A stretch of DNA of 64,000 bases from Agapanthus africanus (GCA_030015575.1 JASDDO010000006.1:208201632-208265631), one strand, 5' to 3'; shown: positions 12,534 to 23,999, counted from the stretch's first letter. The notes: generated from the letters alone by a model not told the origin. Program-made: numbers and translations.

Positions 12534-14049
12534 ATGGAGATTTTGGCGGCCTCAAGGTGGAGTGGGGAGCTAGGGTTTTGGGTGTTGCCTCTATGGTGCC
12601 TGCACATCTCAATTTCCACTCAATATTATTTTAGGGGTCTCGGGGTGTTTGCAGATTCTAAATAACAGTGACAGATTCCAGTTTTTCCCCGATATTGGTT
12701 TCTAAAATCCGCATTCTGGTTCAAGCTTCAGGTTTTGGGTTCCAATTCAAACACTAGGGTGTTGGTAAGACCTCTACTGAGCTCAATTTCATAATACAAC
12801 ACCAATTTCCCTCAAACCCTAACTAGGTTTTCACCAAGTCCATAATATCACACAATATCGATTAAACCTTAACATGGGGTTATAGGAAAGGCTATAATTA
12901 AGCTAATGGTTCAGTAATTACCTCCATTAGCAACTCAAGAAAATTCTTGAGTTGCCCCTAGTGGCCAAAATCGTTGCTTCTTTAGCTCCAAGTGTAGACC
13001 TAGGGATTTTGCACAATTTTAATGAAATGGACATGAGCTTTTGGGGTTGTTTTTGAGATGAAGAAAGGGGTTGAAGGTGGAGGAAGGGGGGAAAGGAAGC
13101 AGCAGCAGCAGGAGCCATGGGGGAGGGAGAGAAATGAGGAGGAATGAAGGAGTATGGCTAAGGATGCTAAGTCAAAGCCCACCTCTCTCTCTCACCTACC
13201 CTCATCATTACATTTTCTTTTCTTTTCCATTCCTTTTAAAATCCAAACCTTCTCACATCAATAGTAATCCCAAAAGAAAACCATGGCTAGAAAATGCACA
13301 AGTGTAGAAAAGTGGTATGTGCAAGTTTTGCACAAAATTGCCAAAAAACCCGATTAGCGATTTTAATCGCGATTAGCACTAAATTAGTGTCAAACTAATC
13401 ACAAAAACTTAAAAATGTCATAATTCACTAATTTACCCTATTTTAGAATTTTCCATAATTTTTCATAATTTTTCTAACATTTTTCCTATTTATTTGCATT
13501 TAATATTAAAATAATCAATAAAATAATATTAAATTATAAAAATTCCCAAAATTAATTTTTTATATTTTTGAAAATGTTACAGATTTGTATGACCTAATTA
13601 TGATATTAAGTGAGAATTTTGGCCATTAGAATCGTCAAAATATTTAGTTTGGGTAAAACATCAAGTTTTGAACCGAAATGGGAATTTGTGCTAACTGGGT
13701 TTTTGGAAAATAAAACGAATTGTTTAATTTTATGTTTTTGATGAACTAAACCCTATTTCTTATATAATTAGAGAGTTTTGAAATCACGATTGGTGCGTTT
13801 GGGTTTTCTCGATGGTTTGATGTTTGTACATCGACATCGGGGGTTGGTTTGACTATTCTTGCATGCGTAGGAGATAGGTTTGGATCTATGCGTGATACGC
13901 GTGCCGATTTGATTTTCGTATGCCGTTTCGATTTTGAATTTAGTTTTAATGCGATATGGTACGTTATGATATGTAGGTACCCCATGTGAACTTCGGGACG
14001 ACAAGCAAGCGCCTGGCGACGTCGGCACCGGCGAGCGAGGACCAGGTGA

Positions 14050-14065
14050 GTAGATTTATATCTAC
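14050..14065 (+). other. Donor-overlapping hairpin GTAGAT/ATCTAC
   Basis: A 6-bp stem with a 4-base loop starts four bases into the donor GTGAGT. The copy in G3 reads GTGGAT/ATCCAC, a compensatory change. Copies: 31933-31948 (G2 3' LTR) and the matching sites in G1, G3 and G4. Confidence 0.75.
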
Positions 14066-15130
14066 GGGGAGTAGTCGGGGGGATGGCGTATAGCACCCCC
14101 ACAATCCATGGTGGTGTATACGGATGCGTATACACACCAACAATTATTATATGTTATTTGGGATTAATAACGATACTTAGGATGGATATTGGTGTGTTGG
14201 ATTATTTTAGTGTTGCGAACCCTAGGGAAGTGTTGCACTACACATACACACATACATACTTGCATACATTCCTATTGATATGTGCTCATGGGATTCTTTA
14301 TAGTATGTGGTCACATGGGTATGGGACTATGTGTTCACATACGGATTTGAGGATGATACTTGGGATTGAGCTGAGTCGATGAGATTCGATTTGAGGCTGT
14401 AAGATCGGTGATATAGCAGGGTTCGTATCTTAGATACGACATGACGTTGTAGCGGGTCCTTGACGTAGTGTTTCACACACGTCCATGCATACGTAGGCGG
14501 TATCCGTATGGTACTAGACGTAGATCAGTACCCCGATCATGATAATTGATAAAGAGGATACCATGTGAATAGTATGATGAATGTGATATTGACCCGTACC
14601 CAGATTGGGATGCCGTACGACGGATTTACGTACGAGCTATATTGATGATTGATCCGCACTCTTGACTTGGGATGCCTGATTATAGATATGGTATCGGATA
14701 TGATATTATTGAGGCGGGATCACCGACTATACATATACAGGTATGTATATGTATCGACTCAGATGATTGGCGGTTCCCTTACCTGTAGTTCAGCCGTATA
14801 GTTTAGTGTAGTTGTTAGATTAGATTAGACTTCTTACCTATTTCAAAAACTAACGAATCGTGGGTATTTTAAAAGACAGCCCAAAGGATCCTACGGATAT
14901 TTCAAAAGACGTATCTTTTCATAAAAACACCGTAGCCCCTATTTTCAAAACCCCATGATTCATGTTATTTCAAAAGGCACCTTTTGTTGGACTTATATTA
15001 GTTTAATACTGATTAGTTATCGTTGTGTCTAGTATTCTGCTTCCGCACATTATTGCTGTTCGCTCTGCCCCGCATACTTATTTTGCTGCATACTCCATTA
15101 TTGATATCATGCTGTTAGGACACCAGCACC

Positions 15131-15196
15131 ATTACCGATGATGCGTATGTACCACATACACTTACTTGCCGACTCACACACATCTTCATCGGTAAT
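15131..15196 (+). other. Long hairpin in G2 5' LTR, arms of 11 bases
   Basis: Arms ATTACCGATGA and TCATCGGTAAT pair around 44 bases that contain a smaller inner stem (GTATG/CATAC). TGCCATG follows the 3' arm. The 3' LTR copy is at 33014-33079. Confidence 0.85.
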
Positions 15197-16243
15197 TGCC
15201 ATGTCACGTACACTTATAAAATACTATTGCTTGGCTTAGCTTGTTAGTTAGTAGTTGATACGATATTAGTGTACCTGTGTTATATGCCAGTTTAGACATT
15301 GTAGTTATTACTTGTCACTTCATGCATACTGTTATTCCATTGTTCATGCCTAGTTATTAATCATACATTGCAACTTGGTTATTGATACCATATACATTCA
15401 TTAGCATTGACATATGCACTTGTGATGACTTCTTGAGATTTATGATATTTCTGGATTTCGGGGGAAAGCCGCAAAATTTCTAAACTTATTAACCTTTTAA
15501 AATATGTAAATTGCGGTTTTCTAGTGATGTAAGTGTCGTCCACCATGAGTTTGCTGTGGTTTTCGAGATCCGTGTCGAGGAGTGGAGGAACCGTCACGGG
15601 TACATGGTGGGCCCGGTATGGTACCCCGGGGCAAGATGAATGTGGTGTTGACGTTGAGCCTGGCAGGGGACAGATTACCTACTGGTGATATTACCCGACG
15701 CGTCGGATATCCGGAGGATACCGTCGTGGTCTTGAGATGGATGGTAGGGGCCGGTCTGGACTGACGGCGCCCTAGATATTGAGATTGAGACATTGATATT
15801 TCGAGATAGTGAGATTTATGTTTCGTGTCGATGCTAGACACTGTTGATACTGATTTCATTATGATACCTCAGTTTAAAAATAAGAAGGAAATCTCACTAA
15901 TTTATGAAAACAGTTTCTTCATTTACATGTATTCTGTTTTCATGCATTCATACCTCATTCATATGATATATTGCTACCTGAGGCACTGACACGGGCATAT
16001 GAGATTTCACTCGGTTAGATATTACCCTAGCCATTGTTATAGGCTGCTTGTTATGTATATTTTTGAGGATATATTATGATCATTGACCTAGGTTGCGTTA
16101 TTTATGCGATTTCTGTGCGTAGATGTTTTTCTATTCACGAGTTGGCAACTCACCCCCGTTGTACCCCAGTTTCTTGCAGGTTTGCCGTACAGGTTTCATT
16201 ACAGCGTTGCGGGCTCAGTTTCATTCGGGTGACTTGCTAGTAT

Positions 16244-18473
16244 TGTTAGTTATATGTATGCCCTAGAGGCCATTACTGTGCATTCGATGTATATTGTAGT
16301 GGATGCTGGGACGTATATAGGGAGGACTTTCTTGCTCGACATGATAGTATGCTATCTGGTTACTCTTTACCTTAACGTGTACACTGATTGTCTCTCTGTT
16401 ACATGTTGGTAAAGCCCTTAGGATGTGTACTTGACTACCTAGACTATGATGCGGATCATACTAGTGGGGACATGGTAGTCCATAAGTACATCCTTCAAAG
16501 TCCCTAGTCGTGGGTGTATCGAGATGGGGCATCGATATACCAGAGTAGACTAGCGTGTACCTTCTCGACCCATACAGATGGGCGATGGATGATCCCATAT
16601 CCATCGGTGTTTGACATCAGAGATGATATACGGGTGCTCAGTAGAGACTGGGTACACTGGACGGACTCGCCGAGAACTCCCAGATGGTATTATACCTCAC
16701 GTCAGATGGCGGTTCTCTGGTGACACTGGTACAGAGTAGTCTGTTGACCCGAGATCGTCATAGAGTCTTGTGTGGTTCCCACTGTACTTTGATTTCCATC
16801 TTACCACGTCCAAGAGGGAGTGCAAAACGGTGGTTTTTGGGTACAGTCCCGAGTCACATGGAGGCAATGAGCGATAGGAGGGGATTCGTCTCTCCCGGTA
16901 TAGGGAGTTGATGTTGCGCTGTGTTCGATTGGCTATAACAGGAAATCCCTGGCCAGGGTTGCTGAGATTTACTGGTAAGTGTTACCAGTAGTTTCTCGAA
17001 GTGTTATAGACCTCATATCGACACGACTTATCGAGCTATTGGGGTCTGACGTTTACCACCCCTAGGCGAGATATGCGACATATCAAACGAACAGACCGGA
17101 CTGTACGGTAGTGTTACTGGTCGGATTCTCTGGAGTGTGAGCGGGCTTGCTCGTCGATCTTCAGATCGCTCAATACCCGGGTGGCCGTTACGTTTAGCAG
17201 ACCGCTTGCGGCTTGTGGGTGTTTGATATGATCATCATCTGCTGCCGGCGTATTGACGAGTCTTTAGAGTCCTACACAGAGGTTTCCTGGCTCAAGCGAA
17301 ACGAAATAGGAGCGCATATGAGATATGTGCGGGACCGAGAATAATACCAGTATGTGATACTGTATTTGATTCTCGCGATGTGACATTGATCGGTTATATC
17401 CGATATAGCCGGGTTATCGGATCAAGTGTTGATTCGATAAGTTGTTACTAATGATACCAGTCGGTTTTTGTGCGACATGACCGGATCATTGAATCAAGTG
17501 TTGATTTAATGAATTAATGCATAATTATATATTTGATATATTACTTTTCATTAACTAGTATGGGTTCACTTTAAATTGGATTTTCTCACTCGGGTGTGCG
17601 CATTGCATATGCGATATGATTTTGTGCACTTGCTTGTATCATGTTTGATGATGCATGCCTAACTTGGTTAAGTGTAAAGAATGAACCATGGTAATGAAAG
17701 GGTTAGGGTTTTGTTTTTATTTATTCATTTATATTTCTTATTTATTCTTTTTGGAAAAAGGAAAAAGAAAGATAAATGGTGGCTTTTTTGGATTTAGTTG
17801 AAGTTTCTTGAACTTTGACTAAGTCTTCATTCTTATCCTAAACTTAACCCTAGCCATTTTAACTAACCTAAGTTAATTCTCTACACTTAACTAGAGTTAA
17901 TATTATGATAAGAATTGTTTTTCTTTTCTATTTTTAATGAGACTTATCATAATATTCATCTTCTTCTTGCTTTCTTCTTCTTCTTCATTTCAAAGAAGAA
18001 AGCTTCATGTCCATCAATGGTGATTGATGATTAATAGTGAGAAATCCAAATCTAAAGTCTACCCACTTCCTATTTCTTCATCCTCTACCTCTTGCCAAGT
18101 AGTAGAGTGTGTTTCCTTCACAAGTTTTTGGACTTGGTGAAGTTGTGAGCTTGATCTAGCGATGCCTCGACGTAGATCATCTTCGGCATGGACATCGACG
18201 ACCTAGCTTGCCTATTCTCCGACGAAGCCGACGCTAGAGCCCGGATTTGATTTGGACAGCGGAGAGCACTTCGTTGCGGAGCTATGGAGGTGGACAAACG
18301 GATCTACAAAGGTTGTAATTCCGTATTCTCATTAGTTAAGTGTTAACTAGTTTTCTTTTCGCCTAGACTTCTAGCCATTAATCCGTAGATTAGAGTTTCC
18401 CGGCACTAGATTTTTTGAAATTGGCATGATCGATGCCTTGAGAGACCTCACTAGAGTGCCTAGGAACCCTACA
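16244..18473 (+). repeat. A1 5' LTR (2230 bp)
   Basis: Starts TGTTAG, ends CCCTACA, and is followed by GTGGTATCAGAGCC. It matches 24428-26657 along its whole length. A pyrimidine/A-T-rich stretch around 17880-18000 and a GA/TC-rich stretch around 17960-18010 are the only low-complexity parts. Confidence 0.96.
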
Positions 18474-18474
18474 G

Positions 18475-18487
18475 TGGTATCAGAGCC
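18475..18487 (+). promoter_or_regulatory. A1 primer binding site
   Basis: TGGTATCAGAGCC, one base after the LTR end, is complementary to the 3' end of initiator-Met tRNA. Confidence 0.95.
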
Positions 18488-18678
18488 TAGCTAGAGCCTT
18501 AGACGAAGTCCAGACGGAAATTGAAGTCCGAACGAACCCGAAAACCCAAACCTTACATGCTCTCTGTCCAGATTTTAAAATTGTGGATTTTTCAAGATTA
18601 AAAATGTCCAGAAAGTCAAGCAGGGTTTTCTAAGAATTACTGTAAAATTCGTGGACCTGATTCCACTTTCCCACCGCC

Positions 18679-18713
18679 CTTCCGCGGCACGAGCATGGCT
18701 CGTGCGGCGGAAG
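18679..18713 (+). other. GC-rich hairpin in A1 leader
   Basis: Arms of 16 bases (CTTCCGCGGCACGAGC and GCTCGTGCGGCGGAAG) pair with one mismatch around a 3-base loop, about 190 bp after the primer site. A2 has a different but also palindromic GC-rich site at the equivalent place. Confidence 0.85.
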
Positions 18714-20599
18714 CGCGGCCATTTTGTCCTTTCTGGCATCCAAATTTGTACAGTAATTCACAGTATGCTGTTCTGGTTTTCCTGGGTATTTTTAATATTT
18801 TTTCAAGAGTTGAATTTTCAGAGGTGGTTTTGGGGTTTCGGAGTTTCGATCGGAATATCAAATTTTGTCTGTGTGGCTTTCCGGATAAATTTTAGAATAT
18901 GTTAAAAAGTTCGACCGGATATAAATACCCAATTTTTCCCCTGTCGGGAAATTTCCAAGTGTTGGATTTTTCCGTAGTTTAACGACGTTCTAAGTAGTGC
19001 AAGTAACGCAATGGACCCTCTAGAAGACAACAAACCTTAACTCGATTATGTGACCGTCTTGAACTGCCCTTTGAACCTTCGGGTTTGGGGCAGTACGGCG
19101 TGCCACATGTGAGGCGTTGGCTTGACCCTTCTACGGCTGGACCGTTGGTACTGAGGCACGAACGGAATGTTGTCAGACTTATTTCATGTGTTGATCTGTA
19201 TCGGGAAAACTTGGGTGTTCGATTGTTCGATCGAAAAGTTTAACATTTTCTGTTTATCTGGAATGGGATACAACAATTGGAATTCACAAAAGTTATGTGA
19301 TAACCGAATGAATATTATAAACGTAGCAATTTAGTCTCACTTGATCGGTTGCCACGAAATTTTGATGTGATCAAAAGTCCGTTGCAATCACGTAGCGTAC
19401 GCGGATACTCGCCGGGTAAACTTAATAGACAGCCTCACTCCATAGCCCCGACCAAGTGACTGTAGGAGAACCCCATCGCCGAAAGCATCCGTCCGGGTGC
19501 TAGCGGCAGCGGTGTTCCGCCTTGGTGCACTTCGTCGACGGTATCGGGGGTGCGGCCGTCTACTGAAGTTTGCGACGAGCATTCGATCAGGATGTCGGGA
19601 ATCCTGTTGAATTGCCCGACTTAATATTGAAAAGTGTCTTCGATTTTGAGACTAAAATGCGGGGTTTATAATTGTTAGGCATGCGATGTCTAAGGTATTC
19701 ATTTGGTCAGGCATGCGATGTCTGAGGTGGTTGCGGATTCCAACTGTTGTAGTTTTACACTTTCTTTTCTGTGACCGTAAGTGTAATATGTGATATCACC
19801 GGTTTCGTTGCTATATGTCAACGACAATTGGGATACGCATGTTTACTTACGTTGATGACATGTGATGTTATGTGTTACTGGATATGTTATATTGGATCGT
19901 CGTGATTGAATAGCCGGGGGTTTTTATGTGAGATGAGTGTTTTTCATTTTCATTCATGTAAAAACTTGTATGTAATATTCTTTTTATTGGGGCGCTTCCA
20001 GGTTGCGGAAGTTGTCACCGTTTGTATATTATTTACTTTTCCGCACTAGGATAGACCCAAAGAGGAGGGCACAAGTAACCGGGTTCTGGAGTCCAGTGGG
20101 AGACCAACTCGAGGAGTCGAGTCCGGGTCTCCTAACTCTAGAATTGGTAGGGTTACTTGCCGCTCTCTTAGGGGTCTACGGGTGTGGGTTTGGCTATTCA
20201 TCACGACCGTGGAATCCGTGTTTTATACTGGCTCGTATTGAAAACACGGACGTCCTAGTATATCCAATATTTCATATGATTCTTCTGCTGCGATATCTGT
20301 GATGTGATCATGTGATGTTCTGTGATAGATACAGTATATAGTATATATGATATATTATATAGCCGTTACTTATGTTTTACACCCGTGCTAGCCCTGCCCC
20401 GCTCTGTCGTTAGTTACCTAACCTAACGGTGCACGAGGGGACATCGAGGCGAATGCGGATGGCATAAGTGTACGTCGTATTTATCTGTGATGTTTAGGTA
20501 CTTAAATGATGGGACTTCATTAATGTGATTAATGAAATAAAAGAAACCTAATATGTTGTAGAATCGAATTTCAAAATAAAACAGGTAGCTACAGTTCTT

Positions 20600-20837
20600 G
20601 CTTTGCACAGAGGTATATATGATATATCCTGCACCTTATTCGATGAGGAAAGGACCGAGATCCCTTCACCGGGAGTGACTCCTTTAGCAATAACTGGCAG
20701 ATGCTACACTCTCGGTTTGTCTTTTGATTGCTTTTAAGTGTTTTTGCTATGCACAGTGATATATATGATATATCCCGCACCTTATTCGATAAGGAAAGGA
20801 CCGACGATCCCTTCACCGGGAGTGACTCCTTTAGCAA
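20600..20837 (+). repeat. Two direct repeats of about 90 bp in A1 leader
   Basis: 20600-20690 and 20745-20837 share TATATGATATATCC, GCACCTTATTCGAT and CCCTTCACCGGGAGTGAC. The A2 equivalents are 38080-38168 and 38224-38317. Each unit contains a small TCCC/GGGA hairpin. Confidence 0.85.
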
Positions 20838-20981
20838 AACAAGAAAAGCCTCAAAAACACTCCATTTCAAAATTCATTTGATCCTACAACGATATCAAGT
20901 TCATTACGCAATAGGTTTTCATAAAAACCTGTCGTAGCCCTCCGTCATTTCAGATAACTGCTGTTTAGTATTCGTGCTGCG

Positions 20982-21179
20982 TTTGTTGGCCTCCGTCAAG
21001 GCACAGTATGCGGTAGCTAACCAGTATTTATCTGCTTATGCATATGATGCAGATTGAGTTAGGGTAGTCGTGCGACCTTGTTGGCCTCCGTCAAGGGTCG
21101 TGCGGGTGGGTTTGATTCGATCAAGAAATGGCGGGTTGAACTTGACTAGTAGCCTATGGTTTGTTGGCCTCCGTCAAGG
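20982..21179 (+). repeat. Three dispersed copies of a loop motif in A1 leader
   Basis: TTGTTGGCCTCCGTCAAGG occurs at 20982, 21078 and 21161, at spacings of about 96 and 83 bp. The second and third lie between short complementary flanks (CGACC/GGTCG and CCTATG/CATAGG). Confidence 0.9.
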
Positions 21180-21659
21180 TCATAGGGTGCTAGGGGCAAA
21201 ATATTATCGAGAATTTCAAGTGTTGAGATTTGCAATGAGATTGCATACCTTCTATGAGATAGTTGGATCCCGATACCCGCTGCGAGTAAGTGTTACTCCT
21301 GGGAGAGTTTTATACATTACAATTAGCCGATCAAGTAGGTGTCTAGAAAGGTGTCAACGGGGTTACCCCTCTGGGAAAACGAGGTTTACATTAATTAGGT
21401 TCGTGCGAAAGCACGGGGGACCTCCCTCAAAGTACCGACACTGGCCTGGCTGAAAGATTGGCGAACTTGTAGTGTGTAATTAATCCCGGCTAGTCTTTCC
21501 TTTTAGGGTTTGAAGGAAGATTTGATAAAAAGCAGTGGGAGCCATCCTGATTAGATAAAATAAAAACCAATCTATTCTTGACAGAGCGCACGCTGAGTGT
21601 TTTCTTCTCTCTCTCTCCTGGTAGCGACCATATCACGCCTTAATCAAGATAATAATACG

Positions 21660-21960
21660 GAATATTGACCGAACCAGCTTGTTATACTGAGCTGGGGAAC
21701 GTTGGTCCCGCTCCAACTTATAATTGTTATAAGACAGAGCAGGAAATTGGGGAATACCAGATTTCCCGTGCCGCCCAAACGAAGAGAGTGCATGCTGATG
21801 CATCATCTTCGGGTGTGTTCATTATACAGAACTGTTTCTCAGTATCCTCCGAATCCTTGGTATATGATACCGGATCAGGATCCCAGATATGTAAGATGTT
21901 ACATAGGGCTACAAAAGGGTAGAAAAACTGAGAACGGGTGATAAGTTTCATGAGGCAGAA
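21660..21960 (+). pseudogene. A1 protease remnant (Copia)
   Basis: A frame reading TEPACYTELGNVGP and then DTGSGSQIC is the Copia aspartic protease region. It aligns with the better preserved A2 copy at 39112-39393 (DTGSGSHIC). It cuts the polyprotein in an active element; here it is a fossil. A CT tract lies just upstream (about 21600-21620), as in A2. Confidence 0.85.
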
Positions 21961-22149
21961 AACGGGGCAAGTGTTGCAGCCAAGTCTGTTGGTCACTGTC
22001 ACCCTGTATTGTAATACATTGATTCTGAATGAATGTTATTAGATACCGAACCTGATATACAAAATCATATCAGTCTCTTTATTAGTAAAGAAATGATAAA
22101 ATTTTGTATTGTTGGATAATGTTTTGAACATTTCCTATATCAAAAGTTG

Positions 22150-22990
22150 ATCGGTTCAGGCACCTTATCTAAAAGCATTGAAGTTCTAAATCAAACTACA
22201 GTTCCTAATATACAGAACACACACAAGAGGAAGAGTTCAGAAATGAACGAATTCTTCTTGAGGTATTGTAGACTAGGTCATATCAATGCGACCCGACTAG
22301 CTGGAGTTACATGTAGATGCATATTCAAATCAGTTTGAATTTACATCTTGTGAAACTCGCCAGTCATGTCACAAAGATAAGATGACCACAGCCCTGTTTA
22401 TTGGAAACAGAGAAAGAGTTAGTGAACTCTTGGGATGATACATGTTGATGTATGTAGGTCCCCTGTCTACACATACCAAGACCGGTTCTTTATACTTCAT
22501 TACGTTCTCTGATGATCTCTTTAGATTCAGACCTATGTTCCTGTTGAAACACAAGTCCGAACCTTTTGAGATATTCACAGAATATAAGTTAGAAGTAGAG
22601 AACCAAAATACGGGTATAAGTATTATGTCCTATGATGAGATTAAGGAGGAGAATACTTGTGCACGGAAATCCTGGACTATTCTAAAGGAGAATGAGATTC
22701 TCTCTCGGCATTACTCCTCCGCATACACCATAGCACATTGGTATATCGGGGCGGAGCAGATACACCCTATTTGATATGGTGTGCTCTATGATGAGTAATA
22801 CTGAGTTACCTTTTTCCTTAGGGGGTTATGCACTTGAGAAGTTGCATATCTATTGAATAGGGTTCGAATCAAATCAGTGCCTACCACTTCATATGTGATA
22901 TAGAAGGGGAAGAGCCCATATCTTAAGTTAGTTAAGATTTGGGGTTGTCCGGCCTATGTCTAAAAGCAAAATCCGGACAAGCTCGAGGCA
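22150..22990 (+). pseudogene. A1 integrase remnant (Copia), broken
   Basis: Short frames match the A2 integrase: 'YCRLGHINATRLA' near 22260-22300 belongs to the zinc-binding part and 'VGPLSTHTKTGSLYFITFSDD' (given as VGPLSTHTK and GSLYFITFSDD) near 22455-22520 to the start of the catalytic core. The region carries several breaks. Integrase inserts the cDNA into the genome in an active element. Confidence 0.85.
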
Positions 22991-23039
22991 AGGTCTGTTA
23001 AGTACAACTGGAAAGGTTCCAGCTATACAAATGACAGAA

Positions 23040-23870
23040 GCTGATTTGGTAGAACCAAAGGATTCAGTAGAAACCAACGAACCTCAGCCTCTCCGCCGAT
23101 CTAGTAGGGTTCCTCACCCACCTGAGAGATACTCTGGTTTCTCTATGACAGTGGGAGCGAGGAATGCGTCATGAGATGATGACCCAACTAGCTTCGAGCT
23201 GGCCATCAGGAGTAAGACTCTGTCAGAATGGCTGGATGCTTAGCGATCTGAGATGGAATCCATGTACACCAGCAAAGTATGGACTTTGGCTGCTATATCT
23301 GAAGGGTTAAATCCCCATCAGGAGCAAGTATATCTTAAGAAGATTACTTGGTGTAGATGGAAAAGTTGAGACTTTCAAAGCTAGACTTGTTAAAAGTTTG
23401 CGTCATTGACCAGGCGTGGATAATGATGAAACCTTTTTCAAGTAGATATGCTTAAGTCCATCCAGATCCTACTTGCCACGGCTACATACCATGACTACGA
23501 TATCTGGTGGTTGGGTGTCATGACAGCTCTTCTAAAATGAGTTTTGGAAGAGAGTGTCTATAAGTACACAGCCAGAGGGCCTCGTAGACAGTGGGAGCAG
23601 CGGAAACGTGTGCAAGATGCTTTATAGGATAAAGCAGGCATCGCGGAGTTGGAACGTCTGTTTTGATGTGTTTGTCAAGGAAGTTGACATCATCAAAATG
23701 GTAGATGAACCTTGTATAAACAAAAAGGTAGTAGGGAGTATGGTGGTGATCCTCGTAGAGTACGTGGATGACATAATCTTGATAAGAAAGGAGTTTCTTA
23801 TGCTACGTTCGATCAATCTCCGTTTATCACAATGATTCTCCATATAGGATCAAAGTGATACCTCCTTAAT
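23040..23870 (+). pseudogene. A1 reverse transcriptase remnant (Copia RVT_2), broken
   Basis: The frame at 23554-23835 reads MLYRIKQASRSWN and then VEYVDDIILI, the hallmark Copia RT block 'YGLKQASRxW...YVDDI' with the YVDD catalytic motif. The integrase-to-RT linker with PLRRSSRVPHPPERY lies at about 23085-23130. In an active element RT copies the RNA to cDNA. Several breaks are present. Confidence 0.9.
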
Positions 23871-23999
23871 CCTGAGTTTTGGATCTATGAGATAGATTTA
23901 AATGGATGTTAGGATTCTCACTAGTTGTAGTGAGATAGTATCAAGTGATCCTGGGGAGAATCACTGGAAGTGTTCCAGGGTGATAAAGACGACTGAATG

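Larger units (their letters stand above)
9509..13581 (-). mobile_element. G1 right (5') LTR, complete, 4073 bp
   Basis: On the plus strand the LTR starts TGTCACGACCC beside the primer site and ends GTTACA. Its match to 1-5881 identifies the pair. Sense-strand landmarks: palindrome 12511-12533, donor-like GTGAGT at 12102, long hairpin 11261-11325, acceptor-like TTGCAG at 10148. A region around 13040-13200 holds CT-rich sequence and a run of CAG triplets. At 13582 the sequence switches cleanly into G2 LTR sequence, so G1 was inserted into G2; the matching left junction lies off the window. Confidence 0.93.
14046..16179 (+). other. Candidate intron inside G2 5' LTR
   Basis: CAG|GTGAGT at the left end and TTCTTGCAG|GT at the right end are 2134 nt apart; the 3' LTR keeps the same pair with the same spacing (31929-34062). 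The acceptor is preceded by GAGTTGGCAACTCACCCCC, a block conserved in all four Gypsy families. Splicing is an inference. Confidence 0.5.
18488..21600 (+). other. A1 long leader / gag-side region without a recognisable frame
   Basis: About 3.1 kb separates the primer site from the protease remnant. I see no gag domain. It holds a strong GC-rich hairpin (18679-18713), the segment shared with the Gypsy elements (18976-19158), a pair of direct repeats of about 90 bp (20600-20690 and 20745-20837) and three copies of a loop motif (20982-21179). A2 has the same series in the same order at 36347-39100, so the layout belongs to the family and not to this copy. Confidence 0.75.
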
